Part shown: in pieces, positions 10,171 through 19,134 of the stretch
How the letters are laid out: every line of letters starts with the position of its first letter
How positions within the stretch are numbered: position 1 is the stretch's first letter
Source: Craterilacuibacter sp. RT1T
Lineage (GTDB): Bacteria > Pseudomonadota > Gammaproteobacteria > Burkholderiales > Chromobacteriaceae
Length of the DNA stretch: 64,000 nt
Direction of reading: 5' to 3'
Assembly: GCF_023502145.1 (NCBI RefSeq)
Contig: NZ_JAMFLI010000003.1
Coordinates: 248,001 to 312,000, forward strand
Notes under the pieces: generated by a model
The model's database searches: none
Seen by the model: only the letters and a program-made list of their open reading frames with translations
Told to the model about the DNA's origin: nothing
Translations under genes and position numbers: made by a program

Positions 10171-11355
10171 TCAAGCAAGTTCTAGTGCCAGTGCGGTGGC
10201 TTCGCCCCCGCCTATGCACAGGCTGGCTACGCCGCGCTTGCCGCCAGTTTGTTGCAGGGCCGACACCAGCGTGACCAGAATGCGCGCACCGGATGCGCCA
10301 ATCGGGTGCCCCAGCGCGCATGCGCCGCCACGGATATTGACCTTGTCGTGTGGCAGATCAAGTTCTTGCATCGCTGCCATGGCGACCACGGCAAAAGCTT
10401 CATTGACTTCAAACAGGTCGACATCGGCCACATCCCAGCCGGTCTTGGCCAGCAGCTTCTGGATTGCGCCAACCGGTGCCGTGGTAAACCAGGCTGGCTC
10501 CTGCGCGTGGGTGGCATGCGCGACAATGCGTGCCAGCGGCTTGAGGCCGCGTGCCATGGCCTCGCTTTGGCGCATCAGTAGCAGCGCGGCCGCGCCATCC
10601 GAGATGGAGCTGGCGTTCGCGGCCGTCACTGTACCCTCCTGTTTGAACGCAGGCTTGAGCGTGGCGATTTTGTCGGCGCTGGCTTTTAACGGCTGTTCGT
10701 CCACACTCAATACCTGCTCGCCCTTGCGGCTGGCGACGGTGACCGGTGCAATTTCCGCGGCAAAAACACCGGCTTCGACCGCAGCCTGAGCGCGCATCAG
10801 CGACTCGATGGCGTAAGCGTCTTGCGCCTGGCGGCTAAAACCGTATTGGTCGGCACACAGCTCGGCAAAGACACCCATCAGCTTACCCTTGTCGTAAGCA
10901 TCCTCCAGCCCGTCAAGAAACATATGGTCCTTGATTTCGCCATGGCCAAGGCGGAAACCGCTGCGCGCCTTGGGCACGACATAGGGCGCATTGCTCATGC
11001 TCTCCATGCCGCCGGCAATCATCACATCGGCCGAGCCGGCCTTGAGCATATCGTGCGCCAGCATCACGGCTTTCATGCCCGAGCCGCACATCTTGTTCAG
11101 CGTGGTGCAATTGACGGCGTCCGGCAAGCCGGCGCCGCGCGAGGCCTGCCGTGCCGGTGCCTGGCCTTGGCCTGCGCCCAGCACATTACCCATGATGACT
11201 TCGTTTACAGCCTCCGGCGCAAGACCTGCGCGCGCAACGGCCGCACGAATGGCCACTGCGCCCAATTCGCTCGCGCTTTGTCCGGCAAACATGCCCTGAA
11301 AGCCCCCCATGGCGGTGCGCGCCATGCCGACTATTACGATAGGGTCTTGCTGCAT
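10171..11355 (-). CDS. Acetyl-CoA C-acetyltransferase (thiolase II type)
   Basis: 394 residues with all thiolase signatures: acylated Cys in NKMCGSGMK, the GHPIGASG loop, NEAFA and the C-terminal CIGGGEA. It condenses two acetyl-CoA or cleaves acetoacetyl-CoA in the cytoplasm. The ATG at 11355 follows AAGGAGA and gives the family length; the longer frame upstream is not needed. It lies 89 bp downstream of the liuR-type gene on the same strand and may be co-transcribed with it, tying it to branched-chain acyl-CoA turnover. Confidence 0.93.
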   Translation of the reverse strand: MQQDPIVIVGMARTAMGGFQGMFAGQSASELGAVAIRAAVARAGLAPEAVNEVIMGNVLGAGQGQAPARQASRGAGLPDAVNCTTLNKMCGSGMKAVMLAHDMLKAGSADVMIAGGMESMSNAPYVVPKARSGFRLGHGEIKDHMFLDGLEDAYDKGKLMGVFAELCADQYGFSRQAQDAYAIESLMRAQAAVEAGVFAAEIAPVTVASRKGEQVLSVDEQPLKASADKIATLKPAFKQEGTVTAANASSISDGAAALLLMRQSEAMARGLKPLARIVAHATHAQEPAWFTTAPVGAIQKLLAKTGWDVADVDLFEVNEAFAVVAMAAMQELDLPHDKVNIRGGACALGHPIGASGARILVTLVSALQQTGGKRGVASLCIGGGEATALALELA

Positions 11356-11444
11356 TGTGGTCTCCTTGTTGTCTTGCGGCCCATGCCGCGCATGATGGTC
11401 ATAAACCATGAGTAATGCTGGCTTCATCGTCTGTTTGCGGGGCG

Positions 11445-11852
11445 TCAGGCCGGCACATTACCGGTACGCCGCGCCATAAAGTGTTCGCATTGCGCCTTGA
11501 GCTGGCCGATTTCACCCAGCACCAGGCGGATATCGTCTATTTGCGTGCGCAGTTGTTGCTCGCGTTTTTCCAGTTTTTTCACGAATTCCATCAGCTGCGG
11601 CTCGTCGTCGCTGGCCGCGTCATACAGGCTGAACAACTCGTGGATTTCCTGTAGCGACAAGCCGATGCGCTTGCCGCGTAGCGTCAGCAACAGTCGCACG
11701 CGGTCGCGCCGGGTATAGATGCGCCGCTGCCCGTCGCGCTTGGGGCTGAGCAGGCCCTGATCCTCGTAAAAGCGCAGCGCGCGGGTGGTGATATCAAACT
11801 CATCGGCCAGTTCGCTGATGCTGAAGGTGGTCTTGCGTGCCACTTGTTTCAT
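11445..11852 (-). CDS. liuR: MerR-family regulator, LiuR type
   Basis: 135 residues. The N-terminal MerR winged helix-turn-helix (FSISELADEFDITTRALRFYEDQGLLSP) is followed by a dimerising coiled coil of about 60 residues and a short tail. It has no metal-binding cysteine cluster, which fits LiuR rather than metal sensors. In gamma- and betaproteobacteria LiuR represses branched-chain amino acid and acyl-CoA catabolic genes. The start at 11852 was chosen because the domain begins there. Two LiuR-like operators lie directly upstream, between it and the divergent catabolic operon. Confidence 0.85.
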   Translation of the reverse strand: MKQVARKTTFSISELADEFDITTRALRFYEDQGLLSPKRDGQRRIYTRRDRVRLLLTLRGKRIGLSLQEIHELFSLYDAASDDEPQLMEFVKKLEKREQQLRTQIDDIRLVLGEIGQLKAQCEHFMARRTGNVPA

Positions 11853-11896
11853 CGGTGCTTTCCCTTTACCCAGGTGTGTATCTAAAACAACAGCGC

Positions 11897-11912
11897 TTAA
11901 CGTTAGCGTCAA
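11897..11912. promoter_or_regulatory. LiuR-like operator, copy 1
   Basis: TTAACGTTAGCGTCAA is an imperfect copy of the palindromic LiuR consensus (TTnACGTnnACGTnAA, as I recall it). It lies 45 bp upstream of the liuR start codon and exactly 33 bp from copy 2. Confidence 0.65.
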
Positions 11913-11929
11913 GATAACACAAAAGCATG

Positions 11930-11945
11930 TTGACGTTAACGTAAA
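11930..11945. promoter_or_regulatory. LiuR-like operator, copy 2
   Basis: TTGACGTTAACGTAAA is a near-perfect palindrome that fits the LiuR consensus, 51 bp upstream of the start codon of the 3-hydroxyacyl-CoA dehydrogenase. The 33-bp centre spacing from copy 1 is about three helical turns, so two dimers could sit on the same face of the DNA and control both divergent promoters. Confidence 0.75.
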
Positions 11946-11995
11946 CGGCAATTAATTTGAAGTGGCAAACAGGCAAGCGACCGGAGGAACTCCTA

Positions 11996-12844
11996 ATGAA
12001 CATCAGCACGGCAGGCGTGATTGGCGCCGGCACCATGGGTAACGGCATCGCCCAGACGCTGGCCATGCACGGCATTGAAGTCAGGCTTTGCGATGTCAGC
12101 GAAGACGCCCTCGATAGCGCCCTTGCCACCATACGCCACAGCCTGTCGCGTATGGCGCAAAAAGGCCTGCTGGCCGAATCCGCCATCGATGCGATTCTGG
12201 CGCGCATCCATGGCAGTACCGATCTGAATAGCCAGCGTTCGGTCCGGATCGTGATTGAGGCCGCCAGCGAAAATCTGGCGCTGAAAGAGCAGATCTTCCG
12301 CCAGCTCGATGCCATCGTGTCGCCACAGACCGTGCTGGCGTCCAACACCTCCTCCATTTCACTCACCCGTATCGCGGCCTGGGTCTCCCACCCGGAGCGG
12401 GTCATCGGCATGCACTTTATGAACCCGGTGCCGCTGATGCAGTTGGTTGAAGTGATCCGTGCGCGCCAAAGCAGCGACGCCACGTGTGCCACCGTGATGG
12501 AACTCTCGCGCACGCTGGGTAAAACCCCGGTCGAAGTGAAGGACGGTGCGGGCTTTGTCTCCAACCGCATCCTGATGCCGATGATTAATGAGGCGGCGTT
12601 CACCGTATATGAAGGCATTGCCAGCGCTGCCGATGTGGATACGGTGATGAAGCTGGGCATGAACCACCCGATCGGCCCCTTGGCATTGGCGGACTTGATC
12701 GGGCTGGACACCTGTCTTGCCATCATGGACATCCTGCACGCCGAGTTTCGCGACAGCAAATACCGCGCTTGCCCCTTGCTGGTGCAACTGGTCGCCGCCG
12801 GCCAGCTGGGGCGCAAGAGCGGGCACGGCTTTTACCCTTATTAA
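11996..12844 (+). CDS. 3-hydroxybutyryl-CoA (3-hydroxyacyl-CoA) dehydrogenase
   Basis: 282 residues. The N-terminal Rossmann motif (GVIGAGTMGNGIAQTLAMHG) binds NAD. The catalytic His region (GMHFMNPVPLMQLVEVI) and the C-terminal dimerisation domain (KLGMNHPIGPLALADLIGLD) are those of HbdA/PaaH enzymes. It oxidises (S)-3-hydroxyacyl-CoA to 3-oxoacyl-CoA. The ATG at 11996 follows GGAGG. First gene of the long plus-strand catabolic operon, controlled across the LiuR-like operators. Confidence 0.93.
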   Translation: MNISTAGVIGAGTMGNGIAQTLAMHGIEVRLCDVSEDALDSALATIRHSLSRMAQKGLLAESAIDAILARIHGSTDLNSQRSVRIVIEAASENLALKEQIFRQLDAIVSPQTVLASNTSSISLTRIAAWVSHPERVIGMHFMNPVPLMQLVEVIRARQSSDATCATVMELSRTLGKTPVEVKDGAGFVSNRILMPMINEAAFTVYEGIASAADVDTVMKLGMNHPIGPLALADLIGLDTCLAIMDILHAEFRDSKYRACPLLVQLVAAGQLGRKSGHGFYPY

Positions 12845-12921
12845 GCTGTTTTTTCCGCAACCTTCCACCACCCAGAGACCCGCGCCGCCACGTATGCGAG
12901 TGGGCATGAGGAGACAAAGAC

Positions 12922-14928
12922 ATGGAAATCGCGTCCACCCCGCAGCAGGCGCTGCCGGACACCTTCCCCAAGTATCTGTTGCATCACGCCCGGGTCCGCC
13001 CGACGCGCCCGGCCTTAAGGGAAAAGGATCTGGGCATCTGGCAAACGCTGAGCTGGCATGATGTCGAGCAGGAGGTGCGCGCGCTGGCTTTAGGCCTGCA
13101 AGCGCTGGGTTTGGGTCGTGGCGACCGCCTGGCCATTATCGGTGACAACCGTCCGCGTCTGTATATGTGCATGCTGGCAGCCCAGTGTCTGGGCGCCATT
13201 CCCGTTCCTCTCTACCAGGATGCCATTGCCAGCGAAATGGCCTTTGTACTGGCCGATGCCGGCGCGAAAATTGCCGTGGTGGAAGATCAGGAGCAGGTGG
13301 ACAAGCTGCTGGAAGTCGAAGCGCAGTGTCCGCAACTGGAAAACATTGTCTATGACGACGCCCGCGGCCTGCGCCATTATCGGAATGACAAGTTGCACGA
13401 CATCGCCGAAGTGCTGGGCAGTGGCCGGGTGTTGAACGATAGCAGGCCGCAATGCTTTACCGAACTGGTCGCACAAAGCCAGGCTGCGGATATGGCCATC
13501 ATGCTGTACACCTCGGGCACCACCGGCACGCCCAAGGGCGTGGTGCACACCCATAGCAGCATGGTGACTACGGCACGCAATGCCGCCCTGCTGGAAGGGC
13601 TGACCGAAGATGAAGAGGTGCTGGCCTATCTGCCCATGGCCTGGGTGGGCGACAACCTGTTTTCCTATGCCCAGTCGCTGGTCACCGGCTTTTGTGTCGC
13701 CTGCCCCGAGTCGTCCGACACGGTGATGACCGATCTAAGGGAAATCGGCCCGACGTATTACTTCGCCCCGCCGCGCGTGTTCGAAAATCTGCTGACCCAG
13801 ATCATGATACGCATGGAGGATGCCAGCCCGATCAAGCACCGCCTGTTCCACTATTTTATGGAGCATGCGCGCCGGGTCGGCACCGATATTCTGGAGGGCC
13901 GGCCGGTGGGCTTCTGGGATCGCGTCGGCTACCGCCTGGGCGAGGCGCTTGTCTATGGCCCGGTCAAGAATGTACTGGGTTTTTCCCGCCTCAAGCTGGC
14001 CTATACCGCCGGCGAAGCCATCGGCCCCGAGCTATTCGACTTCTTTCGCGCCATCGGCATCAATATCAAGCAGCTCTACGGCCAGACCGAGGCTTATGTG
14101 ATGGTCTGCGTACAGGCTAACGACAAAGTCAGGCCGGATACGGTTGGCGTTCCGGCACCCGGGGTCGAAGTCAAGATTTCCGACAGTGGCGAAGTCCTGT
14201 TTCGCGGCCCCGGCACCTTCCATAGCTACTGGCAGCGTGCGGATGCGACGGCGGACACACGCACGGCGGACGGCTGGGTGCATACCGGGGATGCCGGCTA
14301 TTTCGACGATGACGGCCAGCTCAAGATCATAGACCGCGCCAAGGATGTCGGCCGCCTGTCCGATGGCAGCCTGTTCGTGCCCAAGCTGCTGGAAAACAAG
14401 CTCAAATTCTTCCAGCACATCAAGGAGGTGGTGGCCTTTGGTGATGGCCGTGATTTTGCCACGGCCTTTATCAATATCGACCTGAGCGCGGTGGGCAGCT
14501 GGGCTGAAAAGCGCGGCATGGCTTACACCGGCTACACCGATCTGGCGGCGCAAGCGCCGGTTTATGCGCTGCTGCGCGAGTGCATCGAAAAAATGAACCG
14601 CTCTTTGGCGAGCGACCCGCGCCTGGCCGGCTCGCAGATCAAGCGCTTTTTGGTGCTGCATAAAGAGCTGGATGCCGACGATGGCGAGCTGACGCGCACC
14701 CGCAAGGTCAAGCGCAAGTTTATTGCCGAACGTTACAGCAGCCTGATCCATGCCCTGTACGACGGCTCGCCTGCGTCGACCATCGATGTCGAGGTCAAGT
14801 TCGAAGACGGCCGCAGCGGCCGCATCTGCGCCACCCTCAATATCATGGATGTGGCCACCTTTCCCGAGCACCGTCCCCTGACGGGCCCATCCAGCAAAAA
14901 CCTGAGCGATGCCAGGGAGGCCGCATGA
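12922..14928 (+). CDS. Long-chain-type acyl-CoA ligase (AMP-forming)
   Basis: 668 residues, as in the long-chain acyl-CoA synthetase family. The P-loop (LYTSGTTGTPKGVVHTHSS), the A5 motif (LYGQTEAYVM), the A7 motif (GWVHTGDAGYFDDDGQLKIIDR) and the C-terminal lysine region (TRTRKVKRKFI) are intact. It makes acyl-CoA from a free acid and ATP. The stop overlaps the livG start (ATGA), so ligase and transporter are translationally coupled. That suggests the transporter imports the acid this ligase activates, rather than an amino acid. The true substrate is unknown. Confidence 0.88.
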   Translation: MEIASTPQQALPDTFPKYLLHHARVRPTRPALREKDLGIWQTLSWHDVEQEVRALALGLQALGLGRGDRLAIIGDNRPRLYMCMLAAQCLGAIPVPLYQDAIASEMAFVLADAGAKIAVVEDQEQVDKLLEVEAQCPQLENIVYDDARGLRHYRNDKLHDIAEVLGSGRVLNDSRPQCFTELVAQSQAADMAIMLYTSGTTGTPKGVVHTHSSMVTTARNAALLEGLTEDEEVLAYLPMAWVGDNLFSYAQSLVTGFCVACPESSDTVMTDLREIGPTYYFAPPRVFENLLTQIMIRMEDASPIKHRLFHYFMEHARRVGTDILEGRPVGFWDRVGYRLGEALVYGPVKNVLGFSRLKLAYTAGEAIGPELFDFFRAIGINIKQLYGQTEAYVMVCVQANDKVRPDTVGVPAPGVEVKISDSGEVLFRGPGTFHSYWQRADATADTRTADGWVHTGDAGYFDDDGQLKIIDRAKDVGRLSDGSLFVPKLLENKLKFFQHIKEVVAFGDGRDFATAFINIDLSAVGSWAEKRGMAYTGYTDLAAQAPVYALLRECIEKMNRSLASDPRLAGSQIKRFLVLHKELDADDGELTRTRKVKRKFIAERYSSLIHALYDGSPASTIDVEVKFEDGRSGRICATLNIMDVATFPEHRPLTGPSSKNLSDAREAA

Positions 14929-15713
14929 ATCCGCAACACAAGACCGGCGATGTCATTCTGGCCGCCGAAAACATTTCGCTGTCTTTTGGCGGCGTCAAGG
15001 CACTGACCGATATCAGCCTGGATGTACGCGAGCATGAGCTGCTGTCCATTATCGGCCCCAATGGCGCGGGCAAAAGCTCGATGCTGAATGTCATCAATGG
15101 CGTCTACCACCCGCAGCAGGGTCAGGTGACCTGGCGCGGCAAGCCGCGCGGGGCCATTCATCCGCACGAGGCGGCGCGCATGGGCATCGCGCGCACTTTC
15201 CAGAATATTGCGCTGTTCAAGGGCATGAGCGTGCTGGACAACATCATGACCGGCCGCAACCTGAAGATGCATGCCAATTTTTTGCAGCAGGCCTTGTGGT
15301 GGGGGCGCGCGCAGCGCGAGGAGATGGCCCAGCGCGAAAAGGTCGAGCACATCATCGACTTTCTCGAGATCCAGGCGATACGCAAGACCCCGGTCGGTCG
15401 CCTGCCCTACGGACTGCAAAAACGGGTGGAGCTGGCGCGCGCCATTGCGGCCGAGCCGACCTTGCTGCTGCTGGACGAGCCGATGGCCGGGATGAATGTG
15501 GAGGAAAAGCAGGACATGTGCCGCTTCATCCTCGATATCAACGATGCCTTCGGCACCACCATTGTCCTGATCGAGCACGATATGGGGGTGGTGATGGATA
15601 TCTCCGACCGCGTCATCGTGCTCGATTACGGCAAGAAAATCGGCGACGGCACCCCGCACGATGTACGCAACAACCCCGATGTGATTGCCGCCTATCTCGG
15701 CACCCGCCACTAA
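14925..15713 (+). CDS. livG: ABC transporter ATP-binding protein, LivG type
   Basis: 262 residues: Walker A GPNGAGKSS, signature LPYGLQKRVELARAI (degenerate LSGGQ, usual for LivG), Walker B LLLLDEPMAGMN and the H-loop IEHDMG. It is one of the two ATPases of a HAAT-family importer for branched-chain amino acids or other carboxylates. The ATG overlaps the ligase stop, and livH starts 10 bp later. Confidence 0.92.
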   Translation: MNPQHKTGDVILAAENISLSFGGVKALTDISLDVREHELLSIIGPNGAGKSSMLNVINGVYHPQQGQVTWRGKPRGAIHPHEAARMGIARTFQNIALFKGMSVLDNIMTGRNLKMHANFLQQALWWGRAQREEMAQREKVEHIIDFLEIQAIRKTPVGRLPYGLQKRVELARAIAAEPTLLLLDEPMAGMNVEEKQDMCRFILDINDAFGTTIVLIEHDMGVVMDISDRVIVLDYGKKIGDGTPHDVRNNPDVIAAYLGTRH

Positions 15714-15723
15714 GGAGACCCGT

Positions 15724-16611
15724 ATGGATTGGCTTTTCTTTACCGAAGTTTTGGTCGGCGGCTTGCTCGCCGGCGTGATGTACTCGCTGGTGGCACTGGG
15801 TTTTGTCCTGATTTACAAGGCCTCCGGCGTCTTCAACTTTGCCCAGGGCGCGATGGTGCTGTTCGCGGCACTGACCTTTGTCTCCATTCAGGCCATGGGC
15901 GTGCCGTTCTGGCTGACCTTCTTTATCACGCTGGTGGTTATGGTGGCGCTGGGTCTGGCCATCGAGCGCGTCGTGCTGCGCCCCATGGTCAACCAGCCAC
16001 CGATCTCGCTGTTTATGGCCACCATCGGTCTCGCCTTCTTTCTCGAAGGTCTGGCGCAGATGCTGTGGGGCGCCGATGTGCATGGCCTGAATCTGGGCTT
16101 TAACGACGAGCCTTTTGATGTGGGCGGGGTGTTTATCTCCAGTTTCGATGTGTTTGCCGCTGCTATCTGTGCCGTTCTGGTCGGTTCGCTGGCGCTGTTT
16201 TTCAACAAAACCCGTCTGGGCCGGGCGCTGCGTGCGGTGGCGGACGACCATCAGGCGGCGATGTCGGTCGGCATTCCGTTAAAACAGATCTGGGCCATCG
16301 TCTGGGGTGTGGCCGGCTTTGTGGCGCTGGTGTGCGGCTTGCTGTGGGGCTCGCGTCTTGGCGTGCAGTTTGCGCTGACGCTGGTGGTGCTCAAAGCACT
16401 GCCGGTGCTGATTCTGGGCGGATTTACCTCGGTGCCCGGCGCGATTATCGGCGGCCTGATCATCGGTGCCGGTGAAAAACTGGCCGAAGTGTATCTGGGG
16501 CCGATTCTGTCCGGCGGTATCGAAAACTGGTTCCCTTATGTGCTGGCGCTGCTGTTTTTGCTGGTGCGCCCCGAGGGTCTGTTCGGCGAAAAACACATCG
16601 AAAGGGTCTAA
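15724..16611 (+). CDS. livH: ABC transporter permease, LivH type
   Basis: 295 residues with about eight membrane helices. The N-terminal GLLAGVMYSLVALGFVLIYK and ASGVFNFAQGAM segments are typical of LivH permeases. The start at 15724 follows AAGGAGACC. It forms the inner-membrane channel with LivM. Confidence 0.92.
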   Translation: MDWLFFTEVLVGGLLAGVMYSLVALGFVLIYKASGVFNFAQGAMVLFAALTFVSIQAMGVPFWLTFFITLVVMVALGLAIERVVLRPMVNQPPISLFMATIGLAFFLEGLAQMLWGADVHGLNLGFNDEPFDVGGVFISSFDVFAAAICAVLVGSLALFFNKTRLGRALRAVADDHQAAMSVGIPLKQIWAIVWGVAGFVALVCGLLWGSRLGVQFALTLVVLKALPVLILGGFTSVPGAIIGGLIIGAGEKLAEVYLGPILSGGIENWFPYVLALLFLLVRPEGLFGEKHIERV

Positions 16612-16614
16612 GCC

Positions 16615-17679
16615 ATGTTCTATCGTGAAGCCGGTCAATTCAAGACCTCCTACGCCGCCGATTCGGCCATCCTGCCTATCCGCCAGGACCGCATCTTTAT
16701 TATTGCCCTGCTGCTGTTCGCCTTTGTGGCCGTACCGGGCCTGGCCAGCGATTACCTGCTGTCCGGCATCCTGATTCCGTTTCTGGTGCTGTCGCTGGCG
16801 GCGCTCGGGCTGAACCTGCTCACCGGCTACGCCGGCCAGCTATCGCTGGGTTCGGCGGCCTTTATGGCGGTGGGCGCTTACGCCACATACAACTTTATGC
16901 TGCGCGTGCCGGGCATGCCGCTCTTGCTGGCCTTGGTGTTGGGCGGCTTGAGCGCGGCGCTGGTCGGCATTTTGTTCGGCCTGCCCTCTTTACGCATCAA
17001 GGGCTTTTATCTGGCGGTTGCCACGCTGGCCGCGCAGTTTCTGGTGGAGTGGGTATTTACCAAGTTCCCCTGGTTCTCCAATGACAGCAGTTCGGGGGTG
17101 ATCAGTTCGCCGGTACTGTCCGTATTCGGCATGACGCTGGATACGCCGGCCGAGAAATACCTGCTGACACTGGCCATCGTCGCGCAGATGGCACTGGCGG
17201 CCAAGAATATGGTGCGCTCAAGCCTGGGCCGGGCCTGGATGGCGATACGCGATATGGACGTGGCAGCCGAGGTGATAGGCATACGCATGCTGCGCACCAA
17301 ACTGTTGGCTTTTGCCATTAGCTCGTTTTATTGCGGCGTGGCGGGCGCACTGTATGCCTTCGTTTTTCTGGGCACGGTCGATGCGCAGGCCTTCGATCTG
17401 AACCGCTCCTTCCAGATCCTGTTCATGATCATTATCGGCGGCGTCGGCTCCATCCTCGGCGCCTTCCTGGGGGCGGCCTTTATCGTGCTGCTGCCGGTGC
17501 TGCTCAATCTGGCCGGCCAGCTCTTGCACGGCGCAGTGAGCTCGCAGTTCATGTCCAACCTCGAAATGATGATTTTCGGTGCGCTGATTATTTTCTTTCT
17601 GGCGGTCGAGCCTTTGGGGCTGGCCCGCCTGTGGCAGATCAGCAAGGAAAAACTGCGCTTATGGCCCTTCCCGCACTAA
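16615..17679 (+). CDS. livM: ABC transporter permease, LivM type
   Basis: 354 residues with about eight to ten membrane helices. NLLTGYAGQLSLGSAAFMAVGAYA and the coupling-loop region (SSLGRAWMAIRDMDVAAEVIGI) are diagnostic of LivM. It lies 3 bp after livH and pairs with it in the channel. Confidence 0.92.
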   Translation: MFYREAGQFKTSYAADSAILPIRQDRIFIIALLLFAFVAVPGLASDYLLSGILIPFLVLSLAALGLNLLTGYAGQLSLGSAAFMAVGAYATYNFMLRVPGMPLLLALVLGGLSAALVGILFGLPSLRIKGFYLAVATLAAQFLVEWVFTKFPWFSNDSSSGVISSPVLSVFGMTLDTPAEKYLLTLAIVAQMALAAKNMVRSSLGRAWMAIRDMDVAAEVIGIRMLRTKLLAFAISSFYCGVAGALYAFVFLGTVDAQAFDLNRSFQILFMIIIGGVGSILGAFLGAAFIVLLPVLLNLAGQLLHGAVSSQFMSNLEMMIFGALIIFFLAVEPLGLARLWQISKEKLRLWPFPH

Positions 17680-17746
17680 GCGGCAAGGCCATCACACCGA
17701 CTTTGTTTAAGCAGTACCCGCAGGCCCACTACTTAGGAGACAACAC

Positions 17747-19057
17747 ATGAAAAAAACCGTACTCGCCGTATCGCTGGCCCTGACGACCCTGTCCGGCTTT
17801 GTACTGGCCGCAGGCGAGCAGTTCATTCCGATCCCGAGCTACCGTGTCGGCGCTTATGCCTCGGGTGGTGCCAAGTTCTATGGCGGCATGATCGACTACC
17901 TCAATTACGTCAATATGAAGCAAGGCGGCATCGGCGGCGTCAAGCTCAGCTATGAGGAGTGCGAAACCGAATACAAGAACGACCGCGGCGTCGAGTGTTA
18001 CGAGCGCCTCAAGGGCAAGGGCGGCGGTGCTTCGGCATTTAACTTCATGTCGACCGGCATCACCTACGCCACCATGGAACGTGCCGACAAGGACAAGATT
18101 CCGCTGATGACCATGGGCTTTGGCCGCGCCGATGCGCAGGACGGCACGGTGTTCAAATATGTATTCCCGCTGGTGACCTCGTACTGGAGCCAGGCCAGCG
18201 CCAAAGTGTCTTTTATCGGCCAGCAGCTAGGCGGCATGGACAAGCTCAAGGGCAAGAAAATCGTCAACCTCTATCACGGCTCGGCCTATGGCAAGGAAAC
18301 CATTCCGGTGCTGGACGCGCTGGCCAAGAAATACGGTTTCGAGCTGAGCCATATCGAAGTCCCGGCCCCGGGCACCGAGCAGCAGTCGCAATGGCTGGAA
18401 ATTCGCCGTGCCAAGCCCGATTACGTACTGCTGCGCAGCTGGGGCGTGATGACGCCGTCGGCGCTTAAGTCGGCGCAAAAAGTCGGCTTCCCGCGCGACA
18501 AAATCGTTTCCAACTGGTGGGGCGGCTCGGAAGAAGACGCCGTGGCCGCCGGCGATGCCGCCAAAGGCTATATCGCCGGCAGCTTTGCCATGGATGGCAA
18601 ACAGTTCCCGCTGATTCAGGACATTGAAAAAACCGTCTATGGCGCAGGCAAGGGCAATCTGTCCGACAAGGGTTATATCGGCACCGTCAACTACAACCGT
18701 GGCGTGCTCAGCGGCATTTTGATGGCCGAAGCCATCAGCACCGCTCAGAAAAAATATGGCGCCAAGCCGCTGACCGGCGACCAGATCCGCTGGGGCATGG
18801 AAAACCTGAACATCGATGCCAAGCGCCAGAAAGAGCTGGGCGTGTCCGATATGTTCCCGCAGATCAAGACCAGCTGCCAGAACCATGAGGGCAGCGGCTA
18901 TACCCGCTTTATGCAGTGGAACGGCAGCGACTGGAAGCCGGTGTCCGGCTGGATCAAGGCGGACACCAGCGTCGTTGGCCCCATGGTCAAGGCCTCGGCG
19001 CAGAAGTATGCGCAGGAAAAAGGCATTGCGCCGCGCAACTGCGCCGCCGAGAAGTAA
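17747..19057 (+). CDS. livK: Periplasmic substrate-binding protein, LivK/HAAT family
   Basis: 436 residues with a signal peptide of about 21 residues (MKKTVLAVSLALTT...VLAAG). The mature protein has the type I periplasmic binding fold, but is longer than classical LivK (about 345) and resembles the large binding proteins found beside acyl-CoA ligases. Four conserved Cys (EECETEY, GVECYER, KTSCQNH, RNCAAEK) may form two disulfides. A RBS (AGGAGA) precedes the ATG. The ligand cannot be deduced. Confidence 0.88.
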   Translation: MKKTVLAVSLALTTLSGFVLAAGEQFIPIPSYRVGAYASGGAKFYGGMIDYLNYVNMKQGGIGGVKLSYEECETEYKNDRGVECYERLKGKGGGASAFNFMSTGITYATMERADKDKIPLMTMGFGRADAQDGTVFKYVFPLVTSYWSQASAKVSFIGQQLGGMDKLKGKKIVNLYHGSAYGKETIPVLDALAKKYGFELSHIEVPAPGTEQQSQWLEIRRAKPDYVLLRSWGVMTPSALKSAQKVGFPRDKIVSNWWGGSEEDAVAAGDAAKGYIAGSFAMDGKQFPLIQDIEKTVYGAGKGNLSDKGYIGTVNYNRGVLSGILMAEAISTAQKKYGAKPLTGDQIRWGMENLNIDAKRQKELGVSDMFPQIKTSCQNHEGSGYTRFMQWNGSDWKPVSGWIKADTSVVGPMVKASAQKYAQEKGIAPRNCAAEK

Positions 19058-19134
19058 ACGCCTGGCCAGCCGGAGAACAGCCCGCCATGGCTGCTCTCCG
19101 GCAGCACTCGTGACACCTTGCTAAAGGCAGATCC

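Noticed and set aside
10171-11355. Assigning the thiolase to polyhydroxybutyrate synthesis (phaA)
   Set aside because: No phaB or phaC is nearby; the neighbourhood is branched-chain acyl-CoA catabolism.
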